A stretch of 64,000 bases of DNA from UBA5972 sp964637875 (GTDB lineage Bacteria > Pseudomonadota > Alphaproteobacteria > Rhodobacterales > Rhodobacteraceae): NCBI GenBank assembly GCA_964637875.1, contig CAZWXK010000008.1:1-64000 (forward strand). Reading direction: 5' to 3'. The position numbers and the translations under genes are program-made. Every line of letters begins with the position of its first letter. Positions within the stretch are counted from its first letter, which is position 1. Below the pieces are notes generated by a model. It made no database searches, had not been told where the DNA came from, and saw only the letters and a program-made list of their open reading frames with translations. This document shows, one piece after another, positions 1-9,249 of the stretch.

Positions 1-189
1 CGATGGCATGGGGATTCTCCAAACTGATCTGAAAAAACGACTTGATGTTTCTCCGGCGATCATAATCCGAATCCCCGGTCAGGGATAGCCGGCCAGGCAA
101 CAATCTCGATCTGATACCTTGCCGGATGGTCGCGGCAATGTTTCCGGGCACGCCGGAATTAGCCCCGAACCGTTCCGTCAGCGGTGAAA

Positions 190-792
190 TCAGGCATTGA
201 TATCGTCCGATCGCATGAAACGGAAAAACGTACCGCAGGACCAGACGCCAAACCAGCTGGTGCCATCGATCCGATGGTGTTCGGCGATGTCGACCAGGCG
301 GTAAAAGCTCTTGCGGTCGATCAGGGCTTCGAGGTTGGTACGCACCAGGACATAGGGCGCGGGTGCGCCCGTTTCGGGATCATGGGCCAGCCTGATCGGA
401 TGATCGCGCCCTGCGGTCACCATGTCGTCCACATTGGTCACAAAGCTGATTTCCTGATCCTGGCCCTGCCCGGCGACCGTGAAATCCACGGCAACGAAAG
501 GGGCATCGTCAACCGTGATTCCGACCTTTTCCACCGGGGTGACAAGAAAGTAACGATCGCCGTCCTTTCGCAGGATCGAGGCAAACAGCCGGACCAGCGG
601 TTTTCGCCCGATCGGCGTGCCCATGTAGTACCATGTCCCGTCGCGGCCGATGCGCATGTCGAGATCACCGCAAAAGGGCGGGTTCCACAGATGTACCGGA
701 GGCAGGCCCTTTGTCGTGGTCTGGCGTGCGGTATCGATCAGGTTCTGGAGCCCGTCCTTCACGATGTTTTGTGACGCAGTGTCATTTGTCAT
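190..792 (-). CDS. DUF1285 domain-containing protein
   Basis: The 200-residue protein has the layout of DUF1285 proteins. An N-terminal segment contains a PPVHLWNPPFCGDLDM stretch followed by GTWYYMGTPIGRKPLVRLFASIL, and the C-terminal half is a small beta-rich domain ending in VWSCGTFFRFM. No signal peptide or membrane segment is visible, so it is probably cytosolic. The biochemical function of the family is unknown. It is transcribed divergently from the MoxR operon with about 30-90 bp between starts, an arrangement I recall as common in Rhodobacterales, which hints at shared regulation. The call rests on recognition of the family pattern. Confidence 0.85.
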   Translation of the reverse strand: MTNDTASQNIVKDGLQNLIDTARQTTTKGLPPVHLWNPPFCGDLDMRIGRDGTWYYMGTPIGRKPLVRLFASILRKDGDRYFLVTPVEKVGITVDDAPFVAVDFTVAGQGQDQEISFVTNVDDMVTAGRDHPIRLAHDPETGAPAPYVLVRTNLEALIDRKSFYRLVDIAEHHRIDGTSWFGVWSCGTFFRFMRSDDINA

Positions 793-821
793 TTGTTTAA
801 CCTGTACGAGTTGGGTTTAAT

Positions 822-1889
822 GTGGCGAATCCGGGCCTCGATGTCACGGGGCATTTCACTTGGAACGGGATGACGGGAATGACGGGCGAAAATGGCGATC
901 TGGTAGCGGAAATCGGGGCTCTGGCCAATCGGCTGCATGACGCACGCAGCAGTATCGCGCGGCGTGTCATCGGGCAGGAAAGGGTTGTCGATCTGGCGTT
1001 GACCGCCTTGCTGTCCGGCGGTCACGGTCTGTTGGTCGGGGTGCCGGGCCTGGCCAAGACCCGTCTCGTCGAAACCCTCGGCACGGTGATGGGCCTTTCC
1101 ACCAACAGGATCCAGTTCACCCCCGATCTGATGCCGGGCGACATTCTGGGATCCGAGGTGCTCGAGACTGGAGCAGATGGCAGCCGCGCGTTCCGGTTCA
1201 TCAGGGGGCCGGTGTTCTGTCAGCTGCTGATGGCGGACGAGATCAACCGGGCCAGCCCGCGTACGCAGTCGGCCCTGTTGCAGGCGATGCAGGAACATGC
1301 TGTGACCATCGCCGGACAGGAACGCCGCCTTGCCGCGCCGTTTCATGTTCTGGCGACACAGAATCCGATCGAACAGGAAGGCACCTATCCCCTGCCCGAG
1401 GCACAGCTTGACCGGTTCCTGTTGCAGATTGATGTCGATTATCCCGATCGCGAAACCGAGCGCGATATCCTGTTGGCAACCACCGGCGCCACCGATGCCC
1501 GAGCCGAGCCTGTCTTTGCCGCGGACGAGCTGATCCGCGCGCAGCAGGTCGTCCGACGGATGCCGGTGGGGGATTCGGTCGTGGACCTGATACTCGACCT
1601 TGTGCGGGCGGGCCGTCCCGAAGGTGACGAGGCCACCGACGAGGTGCGTGAACATGTCAGTTGGGGGCCGGGTCCGCGCGCGGCGCAATCGCTGATGCTG
1701 GCGGTGCGGGCCTGGGCCCTTCTGCATGGCCGTCTGGCCCCTTCGGCCGACGATGTTGCGGCGTTGGCGCGCCCGGTCATGATTCACCGGATGGCACTGG
1801 GTTTTGCCGCCCGCGCGCAGGGCGTTCGCCTTGAGGACGTCATCGACGCCATGGTGTCGCGGGTGCTGCGCCTGGGGGTGGCGGCTTGA
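822..1889 (+). CDS. MoxR-family AAA+ ATPase
   Basis: AAA+ ATPase of the MoxR type. The Walker A is GVPGLAKTR (the usual MoxR variant with Ala before Lys-Thr), the Walker B is LLMADEINRASPRTQ, and sensor 1 is VLATQNPIEQEGTYPLPEAQLDRF. A C-terminal lid domain follows. MoxR ATPases act as chaperone-like partners of VWA-fold proteins, and the next three genes encode VWA-like or related envelope proteins. The first possible ATG (822) gives 355 residues, but ATGs at 870 and 879 are also in frame and the conserved region only begins near residue 24, so the true start may be 870 or 879. It overlaps the following gene by 4 bp, which suggests translational coupling. Confidence 0.93.
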   Translation: MANPGLDVTGHFTWNGMTGMTGENGDLVAEIGALANRLHDARSSIARRVIGQERVVDLALTALLSGGHGLLVGVPGLAKTRLVETLGTVMGLSTNRIQFTPDLMPGDILGSEVLETGADGSRAFRFIRGPVFCQLLMADEINRASPRTQSALLQAMQEHAVTIAGQERRLAAPFHVLATQNPIEQEGTYPLPEAQLDRFLLQIDVDYPDRETERDILLATTGATDARAEPVFAADELIRAQQVVRRMPVGDSVVDLILDLVRAGRPEGDEATDEVREHVSWGPGPRAAQSLMLAVRAWALLHGRLAPSADDVAALARPVMIHRMALGFAARAQGVRLEDVIDAMVSRVLRLGVAA

Positions 1890-2779
1890 CGGTGGGGGCG
1901 GGCGCAGGTCCGGCACGGCTGCGCCAGGCGGCCGAGGAACATGCGGCACGGTTTCCGCCTCTGCTGGCCGAGGCGCAAAGACTGGCCATGTCGATCACGC
2001 CTGGAACGCATGGCCGCCGCCGCGAAGGCACTGGCGAGGAGTTCTGGCAGTTCCGTCCTGCCATGCCGGGCGACGAATGGCGCAGCATCGACTGGCGTCG
2101 CTCGGCCCGGGGCGATGCCCATTTCATTCGTCAGCATGAATGGCAGGCGGCACAATCGGTGCTGATATGGGTCGATGGCGGGCGCTCGATGGCCTTTTCC
2201 GGGGATCCCGGCCGCCGCGCTGCCAAGATCGATCATGCGCGCGTACTGGCGATGGCACTTGCCATTCTCTTGCTGCGTGGGGGCGAACGTGTCGGGCTGC
2301 TCGACGACCCGAGCCCCCCCAGGGCCGGGCGCGCCCAGGTCGAGCGTCTGATCGCCGGGCTGATCGGGCCCGACCCGGAGGACGACCACACCGAACCAAC
2401 CCAGCGGCTTTTCCCCCGCGGTGCGCGGGCCGTGATGTTTTCCGATTTTCTTGGCGACATGGATGCCATTTCCCGAACATTGAAACAGGCCGCGCGCCAG
2501 GGCGTGCATGGCGCTCTGGTGCAGCTGCTCGATCCTGTGGAAGAGGCCTTTCCCTTTGATGGCCGCACGACGTTCCACAGCATGAGTGGAAAGATCCGTT
2601 TCGAGACACTGCGTGCGCGCGGTCTGAAGGATTCCTATCTGCAAAAGCTGGCTGCGCGAAAGGCGTTTCTGGCCACGCAGGCGCGGCAGGCCGGCTGGCA
2701 ATATCTGTGTCATCACGGCGACGACAGCCCGCTCTCGGCACTGATGTGGTTGTATACCATCTTGCAACGGGGGCATTGA
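1886..2779 (+). CDS. DUF58 domain-containing protein
   Basis: The 297-residue protein carries the DUF58 hallmark (FRPAMPGDEWRSIDWRRSAR, residues 57-75) followed by a VWA-like core. It starts at a TTG inside TTGA, where the TGA is the stop of the MoxR gene, so the two are translationally coupled. DUF58 proteins are usually encoded beside MoxR ATPases and are thought to be their clients. The metal-site motif normally reads D-x-S-x-S. Here it is D97-G-G-R-S101, so the first Ser is replaced by Gly and metal binding may be weakened. No membrane segment is visible. The next gene starts directly after the stop codon. Confidence 0.88.
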   Translation: MTVGAGAGPARLRQAAEEHAARFPPLLAEAQRLAMSITPGTHGRRREGTGEEFWQFRPAMPGDEWRSIDWRRSARGDAHFIRQHEWQAAQSVLIWVDGGRSMAFSGDPGRRAAKIDHARVLAMALAILLLRGGERVGLLDDPSPPRAGRAQVERLIAGLIGPDPEDDHTEPTQRLFPRGARAVMFSDFLGDMDAISRTLKQAARQGVHGALVQLLDPVEEAFPFDGRTTFHSMSGKIRFETLRARGLKDSYLQKLAARKAFLATQARQAGWQYLCHHGDDSPLSALMWLYTILQRGH

Positions 2780-5575
2780 ATGTTTCCGTTTCAGGCATTG
2801 GTATTCATGTCGCCCTGGCTGTTGACCGGCCTGCTGGCCCTGCCCGTGTTGTGGTGGCTGATGCGGGCCGTGCCCCCGGCGGCGGTACGGCGCCGATTTC
2901 CGGCCGTCACCCTGTTGCTGGGGCTGAGGGATGCCGAATCCACCCCTGACAGGACGCCGTGGTGGTTGATGCTGCTCAGAATGCTGGCGCTTGCCGCGGC
3001 GATCATCGGATTTGCCCAGCCGGTACTGAACCCTGGCGCGGCCCGGATCGCCACCCAACCCCTGCTGATCCTTGCCGATGCCAGCTGGGCCAGCGCGCGC
3101 GACTGGGCCGTGCGGCGCGACAGGATCGCCTCTGTTCTGGCGGATGCGCAGGCCTCGGGACGGCGGGTCGCGATAGTTTCGTTGACCGGCAGGAATGCTT
3201 GGACGGGTCCTGTTCCCTTTGCCGCGGCCGGAGAATGGAAGGGCGCGCTGGCTGCCTTGAAACCGTCTCCGTGGGAGCCCGACTATTCCCCGGTCATTGC
3301 CTGGCTGGGCGGGCAGAAAGTGGCCTTTGATACACTCTGGCTGTCGGATGGTCTGGCGCGCAAGGGGCGTGATACGCTGGCCTCGGCACTCGAGGCGGCC
3401 GGGCAGTTGACCGTGATGCAGGGCGATCGCCCGGTGATGGCGCTTTCTCAACTCCGGTTCCAGGATCGCAAGATAACCGTGAAGGCGCTGCGCGATAATG
3501 GGGGTCAGAGGCAGGAGATCCGCGTGAATGCATACGGCCCCGATCCCGCGGGTGTCGAGCGGCGTATCGCGACTGCCGTGGCCAGCTTTGATCCCGGGGC
3601 AAGATCGGCAACCGTCCTGTTCGACCTGCCGACCGATCTGGGCAATCGTATCCACCGGTTCGAGATCGCCGGCCTGCGCTCGGCCGGGGCGGTGGCGCTC
3701 AGCGATGATGCGCTCAAACGGCGCAAGGTGGCGCTGTTTGCAGGTACCGCGCCGCGTGAGGGGCAGGAATTGCTGTCGCCCCTGCATTACCTGCGCAAGG
3801 CATTGCAGACCGGTGCCGTGGTGATCGAAGCCCCCTTGCGCCAGAGCCTGCTGGCCGCACCTGATGTCGTGATCATGGCCGATGTCGCGCGAATCGCCCC
3901 GGGCGAACGCGAGGCCCTTGTGGCCTGGGTAAAAAAGGGCGGGGTCTTGCTGCGATTTGCCGGCCCGCGACTGGCGGCGGCGGGAACGAGGCCCGGAGTT
4001 CAGGATATTGCCGGCGACCCGCTCCTGCCCGTGCGGCTGCGTCCCGGCGGGCGTGATGTGGGCGGTGCGATGTCATGGGGGTCGCCCCGGCATCTGCGCC
4101 CATTCGGCAAGGAGTCGCCCTTTTACGGTCTGACCATCCCCGACGATGTAACCGTGACATCGCAGGTGGTTGCCCAACCCGGGCCCCAGCTTGCGGCGCG
4201 GACCATTGCCTCGTTGCAGGACGGCACACCGCTGGTAACCTGGAAAAAGATGGGCAAGGGCCGAGTGGTGCTGTTTCACGTCACCGCCAACGCCGAATGG
4301 TCGAATCTGCCGCTTTCGGGGCTGTTCGTGCGCATGCTTGAGCGTCTGGCGATTTCAAGGCGGGCGTCAACGCCGACAGCCGCGGACATGGCCGGGCAGA
4401 TGTGGCGGCCCGAGCGCGTGATGGACGCATTTGGAACCCTGCGCAAGGCAGACGATTTGCCGGCCGTTCCCGGCGAAGCCCTGGCCGAGGGAAGGGCCGG
4501 TCCCGACATCCTGCCGGGTACCTATCGCCTGGGACCCCGGCAATTCGCATTGAACGTGATCTCTCCCGGGCGCGCGCTGGCTGCTGCGCAATGGCCTGCC
4601 GGCGTTCGGGTCGTGGCGATGCAAGGGGCCGCGCGGAAATCCCTCGAAGGGTGGTTCCTGGCGCTGGCGCTGTTGCTGCTGGTGCTGGATATACCGGCAA
4701 CATTGCTGGTCGGTGGGCGTCTTTCCGGGCCGCGCGGAACCATCGCCACCCTTTTTGTGCTGGTCTTTCTGTTGCCGACACCACCGGGGTTGGCGCAGGA
4801 ATCCGGCAGCGACGCGGATGCCCGCGCGGTCAGGGCAACGCGCGATACGGTGCTTGCCTATGTCCTGACAGGAGATGAGCGGATCGATGCCAAATCCGAA
4901 GCGGGGCTGTATGGCCTGTCGCGCGTACTGGCGCGCCGGACTGCGGTCGAGCCGGCCGACCCGATCGGCGTTGACGTCGAAAATGACGAACTGGCCTTCT
5001 TTCCCCTGCTGTACTGGCCGGTGAGCGAGACCTCGCCGCTGCCGTCGGATACGGCGGTGACGCGGATCAATACCTATTTGCAGACGGGCGGGATGATCGT
5101 TTTCGATACACAGGATGCCGATATCAGCGCCCTGGAGGGGGCAAGCCCGGCCGGCCGTCGTCTGCAACAGATCGCCGGCAGGCTGGACATTCCCGCGCTC
5201 GAGCCGGTTCCCTCGGATCACGTTCTGACGCGCAGCTTCTATCTGTTGCAGTCCTTTCCGGGGCGGTTCTCGCAGGGGCAGGTATGGGTCGAGGCCGCCC
5301 CGCCCGATGCTGTCAAGCAGGAGGGCATGCCCTTTCGCAACCTCAATGACGGGGTTTCGCCCGTGGTGATAGGTGCGAATGACTGGGCCGCCGCCTGGGC
5401 CGTGGGGCGTGACGGGGGCTATCTGTACCCGGTCGGACGCGGAGGATATGCAGGCGAGCGCCAGCGTGAGATGGCCTATCGTTTCGGAGTGAACCTGGTG
5501 ATGTATGTGCTGACCGGCAATTACAAGTCGGACCAGGTGCATGTGCCCGCGCTCCTGGAAAGGCTGGGGCAGTAG
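2780..5575 (+). CDS. BatA-like N-terminal / DUF4159 membrane protein
   Basis: Large 931-residue envelope protein. Residues 1-80 carry two hydrophobic segments (about 11-28 and 61-79) typical of the BatA/aerotolerance-regulator N-terminal domain. A VWA-like region follows with D100-A-S-W-A104, which is degenerate against D-x-S-x-S. A further membrane segment lies near 625-645 and another near 655-672. The C-terminal approximately 240 residues match DUF4159 (TRDTVLAYVLTGDERID ... GGMIVFDTQD ... YRFGVNLVMYVLTGNYKSDQVH). The ATG immediately follows the DUF58 stop. Together with MoxR and DUF58 this resembles the Bat (Bacteroides aerotolerance) operon. Its actual role in proteobacteria is unproven; stress or envelope integrity is an inference. 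Confidence 0.85.
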   Translation: MFPFQALVFMSPWLLTGLLALPVLWWLMRAVPPAAVRRRFPAVTLLLGLRDAESTPDRTPWWLMLLRMLALAAAIIGFAQPVLNPGAARIATQPLLILADASWASARDWAVRRDRIASVLADAQASGRRVAIVSLTGRNAWTGPVPFAAAGEWKGALAALKPSPWEPDYSPVIAWLGGQKVAFDTLWLSDGLARKGRDTLASALEAAGQLTVMQGDRPVMALSQLRFQDRKITVKALRDNGGQRQEIRVNAYGPDPAGVERRIATAVASFDPGARSATVLFDLPTDLGNRIHRFEIAGLRSAGAVALSDDALKRRKVALFAGTAPREGQELLSPLHYLRKALQTGAVVIEAPLRQSLLAAPDVVIMADVARIAPGEREALVAWVKKGGVLLRFAGPRLAAAGTRPGVQDIAGDPLLPVRLRPGGRDVGGAMSWGSPRHLRPFGKESPFYGLTIPDDVTVTSQVVAQPGPQLAARTIASLQDGTPLVTWKKMGKGRVVLFHVTANAEWSNLPLSGLFVRMLERLAISRRASTPTAADMAGQMWRPERVMDAFGTLRKADDLPAVPGEALAEGRAGPDILPGTYRLGPRQFALNVISPGRALAAAQWPAGVRVVAMQGAARKSLEGWFLALALLLLVLDIPATLLVGGRLSGPRGTIATLFVLVFLLPTPPGLAQESGSDADARAVRATRDTVLAYVLTGDERIDAKSEAGLYGLSRVLARRTAVEPADPIGVDVENDELAFFPLLYWPVSETSPLPSDTAVTRINTYLQTGGMIVFDTQDADISALEGASPAGRRLQQIAGRLDIPALEPVPSDHVLTRSFYLLQSFPGRFSQGQVWVEAAPPDAVKQEGMPFRNLNDGVSPVVIGANDWAAAWAVGRDGGYLYPVGRGGYAGERQREMAYRFGVNLVMYVLTGNYKSDQVHVPALLERLGQ

Positions 5576-5576
5576 G

Positions 5577-7670
5577 ATGGTTACCGATATCCAGTTTGCA
5601 CCCCTTGTCCCCACGGCCCTGCTGGCCGTGATCGGGTTTGCCATGCTGGCCGCCCTTCTGGCCGCCCTGTGGCGCGGGCTGCCGGGGTGGTGGTTGCGTG
5701 CCCTGGCCGGCGTGGTTCTGCTGGTTGCTCTGGCCAACCCGGCCCTCAGGCAGGAACAGCGCCAGCCGTTGAGCGATATCGTCTTTGTCGTCGTGGATCA
5801 GAGCGCAAGCCAGCAGATTGCCGATCGCCCGGCCCAGATTGCCCGTGCCGTTGCCGCGCTGAAACAGAGACTGGGCAAGATCGACAATGTCGAAATTCGC
5901 ACTGTTACCATTGGCGACGCTCCGGCCGGCAGCGATGCCGGTACCCTGGCCATGACCGCGCTGAGCCGCGCCATGGCCGAAGTGCCGCGCGGCCGGGTCG
6001 CGGGGGCGATCATCGTGACAGACGGGCAGGTCCACGACATGGCGCTGGCCCCCGACATGCCCGCGCCTGTGAACGTGTTGCTGACCGGCAGGAAAAGCGA
6101 TTGGGATCGACGCCTCGTCGTAACCAATGCCCCGGCATTTGCCATTCTGGGCGAACCCGTGACCCTGCGCCTGAAGATTCAGGACCAGGGCAGCGTTCCC
6201 GCGGGGGTTTCCGGTGAAACCCGTCTGGATATCGCGATCGACGGTGGCCCGGTGCAGAGTTTCCGCGTGCGCGTGGGCGAGCAGCTGGAACTGCCCTTGC
6301 GTCTTTCGCATGGTGGGCAGAATGTCGTGCAGCTTTCGGTTCCACCCGTAAAAGGCGAGCTGACCAAGCGCAACAACGCGGCGGTGGTCGCGATAAACGG
6401 CGTGCGCGACCGTCTGCGCGTGCTGCTGGTCTCGGGCGAGCCCCATGCCGGCGAGCGGACGTGGCGCAACCTGCTCAAGTCGGACAGCTCGGTTGATCTG
6501 GTCCATTTCACCATCCTGCGCCCCCCAGGCAAACAGGATGGTGTGCCGGTAAACGAACTGTCCCTGATCGCCTTTCCGACGCGCGAGCTGTTTCTGGACA
6601 AGATCGACCAGTTCGACCTGATCATTTTCGATCGTTACCGTTTGCGTGGTATATTGCCGCCCCTCTATTTGCAGAATGTCGTCCGCTATGTCGAACAGGG
6701 CGGCGCCGTTCTGGTGGCGGCGGGGCCGGCCTTTGCCGGGGTCGAAAGCATCTATCGCTCGCCGCTTGCGCGTATCCTGCCGGGGCGCCCGACGGCCCGG
6801 GTCTATGAAAAGGGCTTTGTGCCGCGCCTGTCCGCGCTGGGCAGGCGGCACCCGGTGACGCAGGGGCTGGCCGCATTTGCGCCGCGCAGCCCATCCAGCG
6901 ACGGCACGCCCGGCTGGGGCCGGTGGTTCCGCATGATCGATATCGAGCGCCGCTCGGGGCAGGTGGTGATGACCGGCCCTGATGACAAGCCGCTATTGAT
7001 CCTTGATCGGGTTGGCAAGGGGCGTGTGGCGTTGCTGGCCTCGGATCAGTCATGGTTGTGGAGCCGGGGCTATGAAGGAGGTGGGCCGCAACTGGAACTC
7101 CTCCGTCGTCTGGCTCACTGGATGATGAAGGAGCCCGAGCTGGAAGAGGAATCCCTCAGTGCCGCGGCGAGGGGGCGCAATGTGACGATTCTGCGCCGCT
7201 CGATGTCGGACGCGCCGCATGAATTGCAGATTACCGGCCCTGATGGCACCACCAAGGATGCGCCCATGCGCAAGGTCGGGCCCGGCCGCTATGAATACCG
7301 CTTTGTCGGCGGTGAGGATGGCCTGTACCGGATCAGGGACGAAGCCCCGGGCCTGGCCCCACGAAAGACCGTTATCGCGCTGGGGCCAGCCGCGCCACGC
7401 GAATTCGAGGATCCGATTTCGACGCCCACGCGCCTGGCCCCCTGGGTGCGGGCGACGCGTGGTGGCGTATTGCGTCTGTCGGACGGTCTGCCGTCAATTC
7501 GGCTGGTGCGCAACGGGCGGGTTGCCGCCGGGCGGGGCTGGATCGGGATTGCACCGCGTGGTGCGCATGTGACCACCGATATCCGTCTGGTGCCCCTGGT
7601 TGCGCCATTCTGGTTTTTGCTGGCTGCGTCAATGTTGATCCTGCTTGCATGGCGCCGCGAGGGGAAATGA
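5577..7670 (+). CDS. Membrane protein with VWA-like and glutamine-amidotransferase-like domains
   Basis: 697 residues from the ATG at 5577, one base after the DUF4159 stop; a longer frame from 5541 exists but lies inside the upstream gene. Two N-terminal membrane segments (about 10-31 and 40-55) precede VVVDQSASQQ, where D74-x-S76-x-S78 is an intact VWA/MIDAS signature. The middle region (about 280-460) resembles the class I glutamine amidotransferase-like fold seen in this family (LRVLLVSGEPHAGERTWRNLL; YVEQGGAVLVAAGPAFAG). One C-terminal membrane helix (FWFLLAASMLILLAWRR) ends the protein. It is the last gene of the MoxR operon. In this operon only this protein keeps the full D-x-S-x-S, so it is the best candidate for metal-dependent ligand binding. 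Confidence 0.8.
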   Translation: MVTDIQFAPLVPTALLAVIGFAMLAALLAALWRGLPGWWLRALAGVVLLVALANPALRQEQRQPLSDIVFVVVDQSASQQIADRPAQIARAVAALKQRLGKIDNVEIRTVTIGDAPAGSDAGTLAMTALSRAMAEVPRGRVAGAIIVTDGQVHDMALAPDMPAPVNVLLTGRKSDWDRRLVVTNAPAFAILGEPVTLRLKIQDQGSVPAGVSGETRLDIAIDGGPVQSFRVRVGEQLELPLRLSHGGQNVVQLSVPPVKGELTKRNNAAVVAINGVRDRLRVLLVSGEPHAGERTWRNLLKSDSSVDLVHFTILRPPGKQDGVPVNELSLIAFPTRELFLDKIDQFDLIIFDRYRLRGILPPLYLQNVVRYVEQGGAVLVAAGPAFAGVESIYRSPLARILPGRPTARVYEKGFVPRLSALGRRHPVTQGLAAFAPRSPSSDGTPGWGRWFRMIDIERRSGQVVMTGPDDKPLLILDRVGKGRVALLASDQSWLWSRGYEGGGPQLELLRRLAHWMMKEPELEEESLSAAARGRNVTILRRSMSDAPHELQITGPDGTTKDAPMRKVGPGRYEYRFVGGEDGLYRIRDEAPGLAPRKTVIALGPAAPREFEDPISTPTRLAPWVRATRGGVLRLSDGLPSIRLVRNGRVAAGRGWIGIAPRGAHVTTDIRLVPLVAPFWFLLAASMLILLAWRREGK

Positions 7671-7681
7671 CCCTGTTTTCA

Positions 7682-7699
7682 CGCGTGGCACGCCACGCG
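7682..7699. terminator. GC-rich hairpin after the MoxR operon
   Basis: Perfect inverted repeat, CGCGTGGC / GCCACGCG with a 2-nt centre, beginning 11 nt after the stop codon at 7670. There is no T-tract behind it, so an intrinsic terminator is only a possibility. The arm CGCGTGGC occurs again at about 7714-7721. Confidence 0.35.
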
Positions 7700-7751
7700 A
7701 CGGCAGGGGCTGCGCGTGGCGTGAACTGGACTTGGCCGCGGATATGGGGTA

Positions 7752-7774
7752 ATTGGTAAATATAATTTACCAAT
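7752..7774. promoter_or_regulatory. Perfect palindromic operator candidate for glcDEF
   Basis: A perfect 10-bp inverted repeat, ATTGGTAAAT / ATTTACCAAT around ATA, lies 26 bp before the glcD start. Its centre contains TATAAT (7761-7766), an exact -10 hexamer, so a bound protein would cover the promoter. The TTGGT...ACCAA edges resemble sites of FadR-subfamily GntR regulators such as GlcC, PdhR or LldR. No such regulator is encoded in this window. The AT-rich block stands out sharply from its GC-rich surroundings. Assignment to a specific regulator is inference. Confidence 0.75.
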
Positions 7775-7800
7775 CATGGCCGATTCCGGGAGGCCCCGCC

Positions 7801-9249
7801 ATGCAGATGCCCACACCCGATCAGACGATCCTGTCGCGCAAGGATCATATCGTTCGCCGTCTGAGAACGGTTCTCCCCGACGATGCGGTGATTGACGCCC
7901 CCGAGGAAACCCGCGCCTATGAATGTGACGCGCTGTCGGCCTATCGCTGTCCGCCGCTGGCCGTGGTGCTGCCTGCCAGCACCGAAGAGGTGGCGGCAGC
8001 CCTGAAGATCTGCCACGACGAGGGCGTGCCGGTGGTGCCGCGCGGCTCTGGCACTTCGCTGGCCGGGGGGGCGCTGCCGACCGAAGACAGCATCATCCTT
8101 GGTGTCGCGCGGCTCAACCGGGTGCTGGAAACCGATTATGACAACCGTTTCATTCGCGTGCAAAGCGGGCTGACCAACCTTTCGGTCACTGGCGCGGTCG
8201 AGGATGAGGGGTTTTTCTACGCCCCCGATCCCTCGAGCCAGCTGGCCTGTGCCATTGCCGGCAATATCGCCATGAATTCGGGCGGCGCGCATTGTCTGAA
8301 ATACGGCGTGACCACCAACAACCTGATGGGCGTGAAGATGGTGTTGATGGATGGCAGCATCATTGATCTTGGTGGTCCCTGTGCCGACATGGCCGGGCTC
8401 GATCTGCTGGGGTTGATCTGCGGGTCCGAAGGGCAGCTGGGTGTCGTGACCGAGGCAACCCTGCGCATCCTGCACAAGCCCGAAGGCGCGCGCCCGGTGA
8501 TGATGGGTTTTGACAGTAACGAAGAGGCCGGCGCCTGTGTTTCCGACATCATCAAGGCGGGTATTCTGCCGGTTGCGATCGAGTTCATGGATCGCCCTGT
8601 CATTCGCGCGACAGAAAATTTTGTCGGCGCGGGATACCCGGATGTCGAGGCCCTGCTGATCGTCGAGGTCGAGGGCTCGGAGGCGGAAATCGCCCAGCAA
8701 CTGGCGCGGATCATCGAGATCGGCCAGCGCCATAACCCGGTCGAGACCCGCGAAAGCGGCAGCGCCGAGGAATCGGCCCGCATCTGGGCCGGGCGCAAGG
8801 CAGCGTTCGGGGCCATGGGGCAGATCAACGACTATATGTGTCTGGACGGCACGATCCCGGTTTCGCGGCTGCCTTTCGTTTTGAGGCGCATTGGCGAGCT
8901 GTCGGGCGAATACGGGCTGGGTGTCGGCAACGTGTTTCACGCGGGCGACGGCAACATGCACCCGTTGATCCTGTATGACGCCAACAAGCCCGGCGATCTG
9001 GAAAAGGCCGAATCCATGGGGGCCGATATCCTGAAACTGTGTGTCGAGGTGGGCGGTTGCCTGACCGGTGAACATGGCGTTGGCGTTGAAAAGCGCGAGT
9101 TGATGGATGCGCAATACAATGCCGATGATCTGGATGCGCAGATGGCGGTCAAGGACGTGTTCGACCCGGCCTGGTTGTTGAACCCGGCCAAGGTGTTCCC
9201 GTTGGCGGCAACAGCACAGCGGCGCGCGCGGCCCATGGCGGCAGAGTAG
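7801..9249 (+). CDS. glcD: Glycolate oxidase subunit GlcD (FAD-linked)
   Basis: FAD-dependent 2-hydroxyacid dehydrogenase subunit that oxidises glycolate to glyoxylate, working with GlcE and GlcF. The start at 7801 has a good ribosome site (GGGAGG, 8 nt upstream); a longer frame from 7753 would start inside the operator palindrome. The 482 residues contain the PCMH-type FAD-binding domain (VPRGSGTSLAGGALP; NIAMNSGGAHCLKYGVTTNNLMGVKMVL). The C-terminal FAD-oxidase domain has GVGNVFHAGDGNMHPLILYD and LTGEHGVGVEKRELM. It is first in the glcDEF operon. Expression is probably controlled at the palindrome 26 bp upstream. Confidence 0.95.
   Translation: MQMPTPDQTILSRKDHIVRRLRTVLPDDAVIDAPEETRAYECDALSAYRCPPLAVVLPASTEEVAAALKICHDEGVPVVPRGSGTSLAGGALPTEDSIILGVARLNRVLETDYDNRFIRVQSGLTNLSVTGAVEDEGFFYAPDPSSQLACAIAGNIAMNSGGAHCLKYGVTTNNLMGVKMVLMDGSIIDLGGPCADMAGLDLLGLICGSEGQLGVVTEATLRILHKPEGARPVMMGFDSNEEAGACVSDIIKAGILPVAIEFMDRPVIRATENFVGAGYPDVEALLIVEVEGSEAEIAQQLARIIEIGQRHNPVETRESGSAEESARIWAGRKAAFGAMGQINDYMCLDGTIPVSRLPFVLRRIGELSGEYGLGVGNVFHAGDGNMHPLILYDANKPGDLEKAESMGADILKLCVEVGGCLTGEHGVGVEKRELMDAQYNADDLDAQMAVKDVFDPAWLLNPAKVFPLAATAQRRARPMAAE

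Noticed and set aside
1..9. Possible start codon of a minus-strand gene running off the left edge (ATG at 9-7 with GGAGA upstream)
   Set aside because: Only three codons are visible, so no protein can be recognised; kept as a note, not a feature.
184..774. Long plus-strand frame opposite the DUF1285 gene
   Set aside because: Antisense shadow: the minus-strand product has a recognisable family pattern and this one does not.
1784..3787. 667-codon minus-strand frame opposite the DUF58/DUF4159 genes
   Set aside because: High-GC antisense artefact rich in Arg, Gly, Gln and Pro with no family pattern; both plus-strand genes are clear.
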